Shown here piece by piece: positions 9,941 to 19,148 of a stretch of 64,000 bases of DNA. A program made the translations under genes and the position numbers. The stretch spans positions 1-64,000 of the forward strand of contig NWBO01000064.1 in assembly GCA_002633275.1 (NCBI GenBank). Direction: 5' to 3'. The notes under the pieces are model-generated. The model was given only the letters and a program-made list of their open reading frames with translations, made no database searches and had not been told where the DNA came from. This DNA is from Bacteroidales bacterium Phil12 (GTDB lineage Bacteria; Bacteroidota; Bacteroidia; Bacteroidales; P3). Position 1 is the first letter of the stretch; each line of letters opens with the position of its first letter.

Positions 9941-10399
9941 ATGAGTACATTAAGTTATAGAACACAAGTTGCGAAACCAAGTTCTATTGAGAAAAAATGG
10001 ATAGTTATTGATGCTGAAAACGAAGTTGTCGGTCGTCTTTCAACAAAGGTTGCCAATATTCTTCGTGGAAAACACAAACCATCTTACACTCCTAATATGG
10101 ATTGCGGAGACAACGTTATTATTATTAACGCCGAGAAAATTAGATTTACTGGTAACAAACTTACCGAAAAACAGTATGTTCGCCACACCGGTTATCCGGG
10201 AGGACAGAGATTTGCTACACCAAGACTTTGGTTAGAGAAATTCCCTATAAGAGTATTGGAACATTCTATAAAAGGTATGCTTCCAAAGAACAAATTAGGT
10301 GCAAGATTGTACAGAAATCTTCACGTTGTTGTAGGTCCGGATTACAGCAAATACAATGGAGTTAAACCGGAAGTTGTAAATCTTAATACTATTAGATAA
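9941..10399 (+). CDS. rplM: 50S ribosomal protein L13 (uL13)
   Basis: Structural protein of the large ribosomal subunit, an early assembly protein on 23S rRNA. The 152-aa sequence has the family core: KKWIVIDAENEVVGRLST, then ILRGKHKPSYTPNMDCGD and HTGYPGG. It is the first gene of a two-gene operon; its TAA overlaps the ATG of rpsI by one base (TAATG), so translation is coupled. The upstream leader hairpin suggests feedback control by L13 or S9. Confidence 0.98.
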   Translation: MSTLSYRTQVAKPSSIEKKWIVIDAENEVVGRLSTKVANILRGKHKPSYTPNMDCGDNVIIINAEKIRFTGNKLTEKQYVRHTGYPGGQRFATPRLWLEKFPIRVLEHSIKGMLPKNKLGARLYRNLHVVVGPDYSKYNGVKPEVVNLNTIR

Positions 10400-10788
10400 T
10401 GGAAGGCGTAATAAACACAATAGGAAGAAGAAAGACTGCTGTTGCAAGAGTTTATATGAAAGTCGGCAGTGGTAATATCGTTGTTAACGGAAAAGATTAC
10501 AAAGAGTACTTCACGACTGCTCCTTTACAGTACATCGTTTCTCAGGCGTTTGAGACTGTAAGTGTTATGGGTCAGTTTGATGTTAAAGCTAATCTTGATG
10601 GTGGTGGCGTTACAGGTCAGGCTCAGGCTTTGAGAATGGCTATCGCAAGAGCATTATGTGAGGCTAATGCCGAGAACCGTCCAGCTTTGAAGTCCGCAGG
10701 TTTGTTGAGAAGAGATTCTCGTATGGTTGAAAGAAAGAAACCGGGACAAAAGAAAGCAAGAAAACGTTTCCAGTTTTCAAAACGTTAG
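10399..10788 (+). CDS. rpsI: 30S ribosomal protein S9 (uS9)
   Basis: Small-subunit protein whose C-terminal tail reaches the P-site tRNA. At 129 aa it is normal; GRRKTAVARVY near the N-terminus, the core GGGVTGQAQALRMAIARAL and the basic tail ending KKARKRFQFSKR (terminal K-R) are intact. Translationally coupled to rplM by a one-base overlap. A 126-nt gap containing a hairpin separates it from rpsB. Confidence 0.98.
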   Translation: MEGVINTIGRRKTAVARVYMKVGSGNIVVNGKDYKEYFTTAPLQYIVSQAFETVSVMGQFDVKANLDGGGVTGQAQALRMAIARALCEANAENRPALKSAGLLRRDSRMVERKKPGQKKARKRFQFSKR

Positions 10789-10827
10789 GATATTATTTAT
10801 ATATTCATATATATGGTTTAGTATCCA

Positions 10828-10871
10828 AATCAGTAAGATTTGTGGCAAAATGCTACGACTACTTACTGATT
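10828..10871 (+). ncRNA. Hairpin leader of rpsB-tsf (candidate S2 autoregulatory element)
   Basis: Outer stem AATCAGTAAG (10828-10837) pairs perfectly with CTTACTGATT (10862-10871). Inner stem GTGGC (10842-10846) pairs with GCTAC (10852-10856) around AAAAT. The asymmetric internal loop ATTT/GACTA between them is the kind of site a protein recognises. No U-tract follows, so it is not an obvious intrinsic terminator. It ends about 43 nt before rpsB. Confidence 0.6.
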
Positions 10872-10914
10872 GATTTAGTTAAAGTTTAACAAGGAAAGTA
10901 AACAAAGAAAAGAA

Positions 10915-11721
10915 ATGTTAGAATTTGAGAAAATGTTAGAAGCAGGTGTTCATTTCGGACACTTGAAAAGAAAATGGAATCCTAAAATGGCTCCTTACAT
11001 CTTTACGGAGCATAACGGAATGCATATTATTGATTTGAACAAAACAGCTGCTAAGGCAGAAGAAGCATCTGCTGCTTTGAAACAAATCGCAAAGTCAGGC
11101 AAACAGATTTTGTTCGTTGCTACAAAGAAACAAGCAAAAGACATCGTTGCCAACATCGTTAAAGAAGCAAATATGCCTTACGTTACCGAGCGTTGGCCGG
11201 GTGGTATGCTTACCAACTTCGCAACAATCCGTAAAGCCGTAAAGAAAATGGGTAATTTGGATAGATTACTTAACAGCAAGGAAAATAATTCTATCTCAAA
11301 ACGTGAGCGTTTGCAAATCACCCGTGAAAGAGCTAAATTAGAGAAAAACTTAGGTTCTATTGCAGGTTTAACACATTTGCCGGCAGCATTATTCATCGTT
11401 GATATCAATAAAGAACACATTGCAGTTGCAGAAGCAAAGAGATTGAACATTCCTACTTTTGCTATCGTTGATACCAATTGCAACCCTGACTTGATTGATT
11501 TCCCAATTCCGGGTAATGATGATGCGTCAAAATCTATCTCTTTAATCGTTGATTATATGTGCAAAGCCATCGAAGAAGGCGTTCAAGAAAGAAAACTTGA
11601 CAAAGAAGCACAAGCAGAAGAGGCAGCAAAGGACGTTGAAGTTAAAGAAGAAAATGCTGAAAACGCTCCTAAACGCAGACCAAGAAAAGCAGTAGCAAAG
11701 AAACCTGCCGATAAAGAATAA
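10915..11721 (+). CDS. rpsB: 30S ribosomal protein S2 (uS2)
   Basis: Small-subunit surface protein required for S1 and mRNA binding. The core is typical (EAGVHFGHLKRKWNPKMAPYIF, the RWPGGMLTNF segment, and FAIVDTNCNPDLIDFPIPGNDDA). After about residue 225 there is a Glu/Lys/Ala-rich tail ending in PRKAVAKKPADKE, bringing the length to 268 aa; Bacteroidota S2 often has such an extension. The gene lies 17 nt before tsf, the usual rpsB-tsf pair. The hairpin upstream is a candidate control site. Confidence 0.98.
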   Translation: MLEFEKMLEAGVHFGHLKRKWNPKMAPYIFTEHNGMHIIDLNKTAAKAEEASAALKQIAKSGKQILFVATKKQAKDIVANIVKEANMPYVTERWPGGMLTNFATIRKAVKKMGNLDRLLNSKENNSISKRERLQITRERAKLEKNLGSIAGLTHLPAALFIVDINKEHIAVAEAKRLNIPTFAIVDTNCNPDLIDFPIPGNDDASKSISLIVDYMCKAIEEGVQERKLDKEAQAEEAAKDVEVKEENAENAPKRRPRKAVAKKPADKE

Positions 11722-11738
11722 TAAAAAAGGATAAGACT

Positions 11739-12734
11739 ATGGCAAACATAACAGTTCAGGACATTAATAATCTTAGAAAACGTACCGGCGTAGGTATAAT
11801 GGATTGCAAAAAAGCATTGATAGAAAGCGACGGTGATGTTGAAAAAGCAATAGAGTATCTTAGAGAAAAAGGTCAAAAACTTGCAGTAAAGCGTGCAGAT
11901 AGAGCTGCAAACGAAGGCGTTGTTTTGGCAAAGACTACTGATGACAAAACTTTTGGTGCAGTCATCATGATTAACTGCGAAACAGACTTCGTTGCAAACA
12001 ATAAAGATTTCACTGCTTTTGTACAAAGCGTTATCGATGCTGCTATCGCTGCAAAAGCCAAAACTATTGAAGAAGTTAATCAGCTAACGATTGACGGAAC
12101 GAAAGTTGAGACTTTAATCATCGACCAATTAGCAAAAATCGGCGAGAAGATAACTCTTTCTGCTTACAAAGCAATTGAAGCTCCTATTGTTTATTCTTAC
12201 ATTCACCCGGGTAACCGCACTGCATGTATCGTAGGTTTGAACAAGACAGGCTTTGACGAAGTGGGCAAGAATATCAACTTCCAAATCGTATCTATGAAAC
12301 CTGAGGCATTGACAAAAGAAGATTTCTCTGCTGAGGTTGTTGAAAACGAGATGAAAGTTAATATCGAAAAAACAAAACAAGAGCAAGTTGAAAAGGCTGT
12401 TGAAGCCGCTTTGAAGAAAGCAGGAATCAATCCTGCTCACGTCGATAGCGAAGAGCATATGGAAAGCAATATGGCAAAAGGTTGGATAACAGCCGAAGAT
12501 ATTGCCAAAGCAAAAGAAATTATTGCTACGGTTTCCGAAGAAAAACGTGCTAATTTGAACGAAACTATGATTCAAAACATAGCAAAAGGACGTTTGGAAA
12601 AATTCTTCAAAGAAAACACTTTATTATCACAAGAATATTTTATCGACAACAAGAAATCTGTTGCAGAGTACCTTAAATCCGAAGATGCAGACCTTAATGT
12701 TACTGCATTTGCAAGATTGGAACTTGGTGCATAA
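11739..12734 (+). CDS. tsf: Elongation factor Ts
   Basis: Guanine-nucleotide exchange factor for EF-Tu. The N-terminal UBA-like domain has RTGVGIMDCKKALIE and the core has the nucleotide-exchange loop NCETDFVANNKDF. At 331 aa it is longer than the usual 280-300: a charged segment at about 225-285 (KKAGINPAHVDSEEHMESN and following) enlarges the region before the C-terminal module. The same lengthening is known in Bacteroides. Follows rpsB and ends at a strong hairpin terminator. Confidence 0.97.
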   Translation: MANITVQDINNLRKRTGVGIMDCKKALIESDGDVEKAIEYLREKGQKLAVKRADRAANEGVVLAKTTDDKTFGAVIMINCETDFVANNKDFTAFVQSVIDAAIAAKAKTIEEVNQLTIDGTKVETLIIDQLAKIGEKITLSAYKAIEAPIVYSYIHPGNRTACIVGLNKTGFDEVGKNINFQIVSMKPEALTKEDFSAEVVENEMKVNIEKTKQEQVEKAVEAALKKAGINPAHVDSEEHMESNMAKGWITAEDIAKAKEIIATVSEEKRANLNETMIQNIAKGRLEKFFKENTLLSQEYFIDNKKSVAEYLKSEDADLNVTAFARLELGA

Positions 12735-12757
12735 TCATAAGATAATTTAATCTTGTT

Positions 12758-12804
12758 AAAAGAGGGACAAATGAACGCGATTATCCGAGATTTGTTCCTC
12801 TTTT
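12758..12804 (+). terminator. Rho-independent terminator of rpsB-tsf
   Basis: A 15-bp stem, AAAAGAGGGACAAAT (12758-12772) with ATTTGTTCCTCTTTT (12790-12804), one G-U, 17-nt loop, then a T-rich tail CTTTTAAG. Placed 24 nt after the tsf stop. Confidence 0.8.
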
Positions 12805-13156
12805 CTTTTAAGAAATTTAAATTACCTCAAATATTAAAGTCCAATAAAATTTATCTCTTACTTTTTAACAAAAATACCACACCAACAAGAACACATTAAA
12901 GTGGTTATTGTCGCAGCGTGTTTATTGTGTAACAAAAATATCACTTAGGTCTATGCAAATTGGATATGGATTTTATCGAATAAAAATTAACATTATTATT
13001 AAAAAATCACAAAAGTTATCTATCGTACGAAAATTATGTAACTTCGCATCCGAGAGCCGTGGTAGATATTGTTTGTATTGATTTTACAACAACATTATAA
13101 GCTTAACAATTTCATTAATCTATGAATTTATAAATATCATAAATTTCAAGTCGAAT
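12805..13156. other. Gene-free stretch upstream of the DUF4932 gene
   Basis: AT-rich spacer with no ORF I would defend and no array of the 21-bp family. A weak -7-like TAACTTCG lies near 13041, about 110 nt before the next gene; it departs from TAnnTTTG at one position. Nothing else recognisable. Confidence 0.5.
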
Positions 13157-14266
13157 ATGAAAAAATTTATCATTACCATCATTACATTATGTATGACAAC
13201 TGTTGTTTTCGCTCAAAACATTACAATAAAAGCGAAATATGACGAAAGAGTGGAATTGATAAGTATTCTATGCCATCTTGCCGGATATAGGGAATACAAT
13301 ATGAATATGGGCGGAGAGTATATTTCCGATATTGACAACTATTTCTCTGAGGTAAAAAATCATCAGGCAGTTCAAATGATGGCATCGCTACGCAACAGCA
13401 ATAATATAGGTTACGATGCCCCTATGTCTTTTGCTATTTACCTTGATAAAAACAACGGTTTATTTGTTCTACCCTCTGACAGTATTGTTCCGGAAAGAAG
13501 ATGGCAAGGCGTGGATATGAAGCATACTCTTGAACTTATAAACGATTTCTACATACAAAGTGATTTTGCAACTTTCTTCAAACAACACAAAACATTCTAT
13601 CAAACAATTTGCAATGAATACAATTCTACTATTATCTCGCAATTCAATCAAAATTGGTATGAACATTTTTATGGAGTTCCTCCTACTGATAATTTTGAAG
13701 TGATAATAGGTTTTACAAACGGGGGCGGCAATTATGGACCGGCAAAACAATTACCAAATCACCCTCGCGATGTATATGCTATTATAGGGTTTGCGTTAGA
13801 TGAAAACAACAAACCTTATTTCGTGTCGAACCCCGATACTTACATCAACACACTTATACACGAGTTCAACCATTCATTTGTTAATCCTCTGACTGCCGAT
13901 TCAAACAATGCAGCACAAATGGAACAAACAGGCAAAACATTAATGAAATTTTCAGAAAATGTAATGCGTAAAAATTCATACGGCAATTGGCAAACTATCA
14001 TAAACGAATCTATCGTAAGAGCTGCCGTGATATTGTATCATATTGATAATGGCGACACATCTGATAAAATCCGCCAACTTGTGATTGACGAAATGGCAAC
14101 AGGATTTAATTGGATGCCTGAATTGGTAAACTGTTTGCAATCTTTTTCAAAGCAAAAGAAAAAATATCCGTCATTGAATACATACTATCCAGTAATAGCA
14201 GATTGTTTAACATCTTATACCAATAAACTTTCTGCAAAAGTTAATACAATTGATTTCAAAAAGTAA
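13157..14266 (+). CDS. DUF4932 domain protein, secreted HExxH metallopeptidase-like
   Basis: A 369-aa exported protein with a signal peptide (MKKFIITIITLCMTTVVFAQ, cleaved after Q20 or nearby). It matches my recollection of the Bacteroidota DUF4932 family, whose members carry a zincin-like site: here HEFNH at 235-239 follows DTYINTLI, and a later NESIVRAAVILY could supply the third zinc ligand (inference). No substrate is known. It is a single gene; no neighbouring partner. Likely periplasmic or surface-located, as it lacks a lipobox and other membrane segments. Confidence 0.7.
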   Translation: MKKFIITIITLCMTTVVFAQNITIKAKYDERVELISILCHLAGYREYNMNMGGEYISDIDNYFSEVKNHQAVQMMASLRNSNNIGYDAPMSFAIYLDKNNGLFVLPSDSIVPERRWQGVDMKHTLELINDFYIQSDFATFFKQHKTFYQTICNEYNSTIISQFNQNWYEHFYGVPPTDNFEVIIGFTNGGGNYGPAKQLPNHPRDVYAIIGFALDENNKPYFVSNPDTYINTLIHEFNHSFVNPLTADSNNAAQMEQTGKTLMKFSENVMRKNSYGNWQTIINESIVRAAVILYHIDNGDTSDKIRQLVIDEMATGFNWMPELVNCLQSFSKQKKKYPSLNTYYPVIADCLTSYTNKLSAKVNTIDFKK

Positions 14267-14393
14267 AACATATTTTTACTTGTGTTCTCAAAAAGAAAAA
14301 TTATGTTTTTATCATATATTGTATTTTTGCAAACATAAATAATTAAAATATTGTTGGTGTAACGACAACTTTTTCTTTACACTTATTACTTTA

Positions 14394-14458
14394 CCAGTGT
14401 TAAACATTATTCAAATAATGTTTAACACTATTTCATTGATATTTAATACTAATTTTAC
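14394..14458. repeat. 21-bp-phased repeat array C with 15-bp hairpin
   Basis: AGTGTTAAACATTAT (14396-14410) and its exact reverse complement ATAATGTTTAACACT (14415-14429) flank TCAA, followed by a weaker third unit GATATTTAATACTAAT. It lies in the 322-bp gap between the DUF4932 gene and rnfB. The flanks (14267-14393 and 14459-14550) are AT-rich without recognisable genes. Confidence 0.75.
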
Positions 14459-14553
14459 GTTATTGCCGTCGAATAAAATTTAATACAAAAATTTTTTCCG
14501 ATTACGATAAATAAAAATATTTGTATTTATTACTCTATTTGTAAAAAAAAGTT

Positions 14554-14561
14554 TATCTTTG
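14554..14561 (+). promoter_or_regulatory. -7 box of the rnf operon
   Basis: TATCTTTG matches TAnnTTTG; no clear -33 TTTG at 19 nt. The predicted start of transcription near 14567 leaves a leader of about 20 nt before ATG 14589 and almost none before ATG 14574, supporting the later start. Confidence 0.55.
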
Positions 14562-14588
14562 CAACTCTAATTAATGTTTATCAAAACT

Positions 14589-15512
14589 ATGGGAACAATT
14601 ATTATCTATGCAATAGTTGCAATGGCTGTAGCAGGATTGGTTCTATCTTTAATCCTTTACTTCGTAGCTCAGAAGTTCAAAGTAACCGAAGACCCGCGTA
14701 TTGATCAAGTTGCAGAAGTTTTACCCGGTGCCAATTGCGGAGGTTGTGGCTTCGCAGGTTGTAGAGCTTTGGCGGAAGCGATAGTTAAGGCAGGAGATAT
14801 GGAAGGTAAAGCATGCCCTGTCGGTGGAGCCCCTGTAATGGCAAAAGTCGGCGAAATTATGGGACTTGCTGCAACCGAAACCGAACCTATGGTTGCTGTT
14901 GTCCGCTGTAATGGTGGCAAGTGCAACACTAATCAAAAAGTTATATACGATGGTGTAACCGATTGCATGAGTGCCAATCAGAATTTTTCGTCAGAGGGCG
15001 GCTGTGCTTTTGGTTGCTTAGGCTTGGGGACATGTGCAAGTGTGTGCAAATTCGATGCACTGCATATCAATCCCGAAACCAAATTGCCGGAAGTAGATGA
15101 AGACAAATGCGTGGCATGTGGTGCTTGCGTCAAAGCGTGTCCTCGTAAGGTTATAGAATTAAGAAAGAAAGGCAAAAACAATCGCCGCGTCTTTGTTTCA
15201 TGCGTAAATAAAGAAAAAGGTGCTGCAGCAAAGAAAAACTGCGATGTGGCATGTATCGGTTGCGGTAAATGCGAAAAGGAATGTCCTTTCGGTGCAATAA
15301 CCATCGAAAATAATCTTTCATATATAGATTTCAACAAATGTAAGTCGTGTCGTAAATGTGTTGCATTATGTCCTACGGGGGCTATTCACGCAATTAACTT
15401 CCCTCCTGCCAAACCTAAGACTGAAACAACAATTGCACAGCAACCAAGTCCTACACCTCAACAGACTACAACGGTGGCAACAGACACAACAACAGTAAAA
15501 ACAGAACAATAA
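14589..15512 (+). CDS. rnfB: Rnf complex subunit RnfB
   Basis: Cytoplasmic iron-sulfur subunit of the membrane Rnf complex, which couples ferredoxin:NAD+ oxidoreduction to ion pumping. From ATG 14589 (307 aa): one N-terminal membrane helix, then the four-Cys cluster motif beginning ANCGGCGFAGC, then several CxxCxxCxxxC ferredoxin motifs (for example CVACGACVKACP, CIGCGKCEKECP, CKSCRKCVALCP). A Pro/Thr/Gln-rich tail ends it. An ATG five codons upstream (14574) is also in frame, but homologues start at the hydrophobic segment. Nine nt before rnfC; first gene of rnfBCDGE. Confidence 0.96.
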   Translation: MGTIIIYAIVAMAVAGLVLSLILYFVAQKFKVTEDPRIDQVAEVLPGANCGGCGFAGCRALAEAIVKAGDMEGKACPVGGAPVMAKVGEIMGLAATETEPMVAVVRCNGGKCNTNQKVIYDGVTDCMSANQNFSSEGGCAFGCLGLGTCASVCKFDALHINPETKLPEVDEDKCVACGACVKACPRKVIELRKKGKNNRRVFVSCVNKEKGAAAKKNCDVACIGCGKCEKECPFGAITIENNLSYIDFNKCKSCRKCVALCPTGAIHAINFPPAKPKTETTIAQQPSPTPQQTTTVATDTTTVKTEQ

Positions 15513-15520
15513 AACAGATT

Positions 15521-16852
15521 ATGACAACTTTTAGAAAAGGAGGAGTTCATCCGGAAGAAAATAAATTGGCAAAGGATTGTAAGATTGAGATTATGCCTTT
15601 GACCAAGAAAGCGGTTGTTTTCGTTTCCCAGCATATAGGTGCGCCTGCTACTTGTGTCGTTCAAAAAGACGATAAAGTCAAAGTAGGTACGCTTCTTTCC
15701 AAAGCCGAAGCGTTTATTTGTGCCAATGTTCATTCTCCATACTCCGGCACAGTAACAAAAGTAGATGTAGCGACGGATTTCAACGGATTTAAGAAGCCTG
15801 CTATATATATAGACGTAGAAGGCGACGAATGGGAAGACGGAATTGACACATCTGAGGCTATCGTAAAAGAAATAAAACTTGATTCCAAGCAAATAATAGA
15901 CAGAATGAAAGACCGCGGTATCGTAGGTTTGGGGGGAGCAGCATTCCCAACAAACGTTAAATATATGATACCGGAAGGCAAAAAAGCGGAGTTCTTACTT
16001 ATCAACGGTGTTGAGTGTGAGCCTTACCTTACTTCGGATAATAGGATAATGATTGAGAATACCGAAGAAATTTTCATAGGTATTGAGATTATGAAAAAGG
16101 CGTTAAACATGAATAACGCCATCATTGGAATTGAGAAAAACAAACCTGAGGCCATAAGAATAATGACAGAAATGTCGAAGAATTATTCAGGCACTAAGGT
16201 TGTGCCTTTGGAGATGAAATATCCGCAAGGTGCGGAAAAACAACTTATCAATGCTTTGACCGGCAGAGAAGTACCAAGCGGAAAACTGCCTATTGAAGTT
16301 GGTTGCGTGGTTGATAATGTAGCCACCGCACTTGCTATATACTACGCGGTACAAAAGAATAGACCACTAATAGATAATGTACTTACTTTTACGGGCAAAA
16401 GCGTTACCAATCAGAAAAATCTTTTGGTGCGTGTGGGAACTCCGTTGCAAGAAATCATAGATTATTGCGGAGGATTACCAAGTGATACAGGTAAATTGAT
16501 TAGTGGCGGCCCTATGATGGGTAAAGCCATTATGGATACTTCTGCTCCAACGGTCAAAACAACGTCCTCCATCTTGGTAATGAGTGAAAAAGAAGCCAAG
16601 AGAAATCCTCAGACTGCTTGCATTCGTTGTGGAAAATGTGTATCGGCTTGTCCTATGGGATTAGAGCCATTACTATTGGCTACACTTTGCGAACAAAAAC
16701 GTTGGGAGGAAGCGGAAAAAGAATGTGTTATGGATTGTATTGAATGCGGTTGTTGTTTATTCACTTGCCCAGCCAATCGTCCGCTTTTAGACTTGATAAG
16801 AGTCGGCAAAAATCAAGTGGGTGCAATCCGCAGAGCAAGGTCTCAGAAATAA
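15521..16852 (+). CDS. rnfC: Rnf complex subunit RnfC
   Basis: The NADH/FMN-binding, iron-sulfur subunit on the cytoplasmic face. At 443 aa it has the RnfC N-terminal domain (FRKGGVHPEENK), the nucleotide-binding GLGGAAFPT and GVECEPYLTSD segments, and two 4Fe-4S motifs near the C-terminus (CIRCGKCVSACPMG and CIECGCCLFTCPANRP). It lacks the long repetitive C-terminal tail of the E. coli RsxC form, as usual in Bacteroidales. Nine nt after rnfB and about 40 nt before rnfD. Confidence 0.97.
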   Translation: MTTFRKGGVHPEENKLAKDCKIEIMPLTKKAVVFVSQHIGAPATCVVQKDDKVKVGTLLSKAEAFICANVHSPYSGTVTKVDVATDFNGFKKPAIYIDVEGDEWEDGIDTSEAIVKEIKLDSKQIIDRMKDRGIVGLGGAAFPTNVKYMIPEGKKAEFLLINGVECEPYLTSDNRIMIENTEEIFIGIEIMKKALNMNNAIIGIEKNKPEAIRIMTEMSKNYSGTKVVPLEMKYPQGAEKQLINALTGREVPSGKLPIEVGCVVDNVATALAIYYAVQKNRPLIDNVLTFTGKSVTNQKNLLVRVGTPLQEIIDYCGGLPSDTGKLISGGPMMGKAIMDTSAPTVKTTSSILVMSEKEAKRNPQTACIRCGKCVSACPMGLEPLLLATLCEQKRWEEAEKECVMDCIECGCCLFTCPANRPLLDLIRVGKNQVGAIRRARSQK

Positions 16853-16891
16853 TCTTAACGAAATGTTGAACTAAATAAAACAGATATAGAT

Positions 16892-17857
16892 ATGGCATTA
16901 CTAACTGTTTCAGGCTCACCTCATGTACATAGTACAATGACAACCCAGAAAATAATGTGGGGAGTGGTGATTGCGTTGTTGCCTGCATTCTTGGTGGCAA
17001 TATATTTCTTTGGCATTCCGGCCTTAATGGTAACTCTTGTGAGCGTTGCCTCATGTATGTTTTTTGAATGGCTTATCGGCAAATACTTGCTCAAAACTCC
17101 AAACACGGTTACCGACGGTTCGGCTGTGATAACGGGTATGCTTTTGGCGTTCAACCTACCGAGCAGCGTGCCTTTATGGATGGTTATTATAGGTGCGTTG
17201 GTTGCAATGGGCGTTGGTAAGATGACCTTCGGAGGATTGGGTAAAAATCCGTTCAACCCTGCATTGGTGGGACGTGTGTTTATGTTCTTGTCATTCCCTA
17301 CTGCTGTTGCGTTAAGCGAGTGGCCTATGCCTAACCCTTTGTTTGCTTCTTCCGTAACAGATGCTTTAACCGGTTCTACAACACTCAGCCTTATCGCACA
17401 CGGAGGAGAATTGCCGCCAATAAGTGATTTGTTGCTTGGTGCAACAGGTGGTTCTTTCGGAGAGATTTCAGCAATAGCAATACTTTTGGGTGGTATATAT
17501 ATGTTATGCCGTAAAATCATTACTTGGCATATCCCTGTTGCTTTCTTGGGTTCTGCACTTATCTTTGCAGGTATTCTTTGGCTCATAGACCCTACGCAGT
17601 TCGTTAATCCATTGTATCATTTGCTTGCAGGCGGTATGATGTTGGGTGCTGTGTTTATGGCAACGGATATGGTTACTTCCCCTGTTACACACAAAGGACA
17701 ATTGATTTTCGGTGCGGGCTGCGGAATTTTGACAATAATCTTCCGTTGTTTCGGCCCAATGCCGGAGGGCGTTTCTTTCGCCATTCTTATTATGAATGCC
17801 GTTACGCCGTTGATAAATAAATTCGTTAAGACCGACAAATTCGGTTATAAAAAGTAA
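16892..17857 (+). CDS. rnfD: Rnf complex subunit RnfD
   Basis: Integral membrane subunit carrying a covalently attached FMN. The 321-aa protein has about nine or ten hydrophobic segments. The flavinylation site is the DALTGSTTL segment (T160-L165), where the usual S/T-G-A-T has Ser in place of Ala. The conserved GKMTFGGLGKNPFNPALVG stretch is at about 109-127. Attachment of FMN would require an ApbE flavin transferase, which is not in this window. Confidence 0.96.
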   Translation: MALLTVSGSPHVHSTMTTQKIMWGVVIALLPAFLVAIYFFGIPALMVTLVSVASCMFFEWLIGKYLLKTPNTVTDGSAVITGMLLAFNLPSSVPLWMVIIGALVAMGVGKMTFGGLGKNPFNPALVGRVFMFLSFPTAVALSEWPMPNPLFASSVTDALTGSTTLSLIAHGGELPPISDLLLGATGGSFGEISAIAILLGGIYMLCRKIITWHIPVAFLGSALIFAGILWLIDPTQFVNPLYHLLAGGMMLGAVFMATDMVTSPVTHKGQLIFGAGCGILTIIFRCFGPMPEGVSFAILIMNAVTPLINKFVKTDKFGYKK

Positions 17858-17869
17858 AACAGAAGAGTT

Positions 17870-18448
17870 ATGGCAAAGTTAGAATCTTCAATAAAAAATA
17901 TGGTAATGAGTTTGACTTTCGTTTCTCTTATCGCTTCGGCGTTATTGGCAGGAGCATACGCCTTGACGAAAGAGCCGATAGAGAAAGCAAAGCAAGACAA
18001 CACCACAAACGCAATAAAAGAAGTTTTGCCCGATAAGGATTGCCAAGTCGGAGATATAGTCGAAATAAAGTTAGACGGCTACGAAACTCCTTTCATTATT
18101 CACCCTGCAACCAAGAATGGCGAATTAACAGGGGCGGCCATTGAAACCTATTGTACCGAAGGCTATGGCGGAACGCTTAAAGTTATGGTTGGAATGGACA
18201 ATGAGGGAACTATTTCCAACTACTCCATACTTGAAACGTCCGAAACTCCGGGTTTGGGAGCCAAAGCAGGAGAATGGTTCAAGGCAAAAGGCGATATAAG
18301 AGGCAAAAATCCCGGAAAAATCAACTTCACCGTTAAGAAAGACGGCGGAGATATAGATGCCATAACCGCATCAACTATAACATCACGTGCATTTTTGAAA
18401 TCGGTTCAATGTGCATTCGATGCGTTCAAACAATACCAAAACAAATAG
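17870..18448 (+). CDS. rnfG: Rnf complex subunit RnfG
   Basis: Periplasmic-facing subunit with one N-terminal membrane helix and an FMN-binding domain holding a second covalent FMN. At 192 aa it is usual for Bacteroidales. Visible are ETSETPGLGAKAGEWF and the flavinylation motif DAITASTITS (163-172). Twelve nt after rnfD; its TAG lies within the AGGAGG ribosome-binding site of rnfE. Confidence 0.96.
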   Translation: MAKLESSIKNMVMSLTFVSLIASALLAGAYALTKEPIEKAKQDNTTNAIKEVLPDKDCQVGDIVEIKLDGYETPFIIHPATKNGELTGAAIETYCTEGYGGTLKVMVGMDNEGTISNYSILETSETPGLGAKAGEWFKAKGDIRGKNPGKINFTVKKDGGDIDAITASTITSRAFLKSVQCAFDAFKQYQNK

Positions 18449-18459
18449 GAGGCTTTACT

Positions 18460-19047
18460 ATGAATGGATTAAAGATTATAATAAACGGAATAATAAAAGA
18501 GAACCCTACCTTTGCTTTATTGCTTGGTATGTGTCCGACACTTGCAACTACAACATCGGCATCAAACGGTATGGCTATGGGACTTTGTACAATGTTTGTC
18601 TTGATGTGTTCCAATATGGCAATATCGGCAATCAAAAATCTTGTTCCGGATAAGGTTCGTATTCCTGTATTTATCGTTGTAATTGCAGCCTTTGTCTCTA
18701 TTTTACAATTGGTAATCAAGGCATATTTACCTGCATTGGACTCATCGCTTGGTATATTCATTCCGTTGATTGTTGTCAATTGTATTATTTTGGGACGTGC
18801 AGAAGCCTTTGCTTCCAAACACAATGTATCAGATTCATTGTTTGACGGCATAGGCATCGGATTAGGATTTACATTGGCTTTGACCTTGCTTGGTTCTTTA
18901 AGAGAAATATTGGGAGCAGGCTCAATCTTCGGCTTAAAATTATTCAGCGGAGACGGAATGTTACTATTCATCTTGCCTCCGGGGGCATTCATCGTTTTGG
19001 GCTATTTGATTGCAATAGTAAATAATATCAAAGAAAAGAAGAAATAA
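18460..19047 (+). CDS. rnfE: Rnf complex subunit RnfE
   Basis: Membrane subunit (195 aa, six helices) of the ion-translocating core, paralogous to RnfA. I start it at ATG 18460 because the sequence AGGAGG sits 8 nt upstream and homologues begin with the residues MNGLKII. The NPTFALLLGMCPTLATT, DKVRIPVFIVVIA and IPLIVVNCIILGRAEAFA segments identify RnfE rather than RnfA. It is followed by a terminator and no rnfA, although Bacteroidales operons normally run rnfBCDGEA. Confidence 0.95.
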   Translation: MNGLKIIINGIIKENPTFALLLGMCPTLATTTSASNGMAMGLCTMFVLMCSNMAISAIKNLVPDKVRIPVFIVVIAAFVSILQLVIKAYLPALDSSLGIFIPLIVVNCIILGRAEAFASKHNVSDSLFDGIGIGLGFTLALTLLGSLREILGAGSIFGLKLFSGDGMLLFILPPGAFIVLGYLIAIVNNIKEKKK

Positions 19048-19109
19048 TAAAAGATATGTTTTACTCTGAAAATAACCGAAAAGAATAATAAAACTAATAT
19101 ATAAAAATG

Positions 19110-19148
19110 TATGCAGATACAACGAACGAATTTATCTGCATATTTTTT
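19110..19148 (+). terminator. Rho-independent terminator after rnfE
   Basis: TATGCAGATA (19110-19119) pairs with TATCTGCATA (19133-19142), a 13-nt loop, then TTTTTT. It closes the rnf operon 62 nt after rnfE. Confidence 0.8.

Noticed and set aside
18409-18459. Extended N-terminus of RnfE
   Set aside because: It overlaps rnfG; AGGAGG and homologue alignment place the start at 18460.
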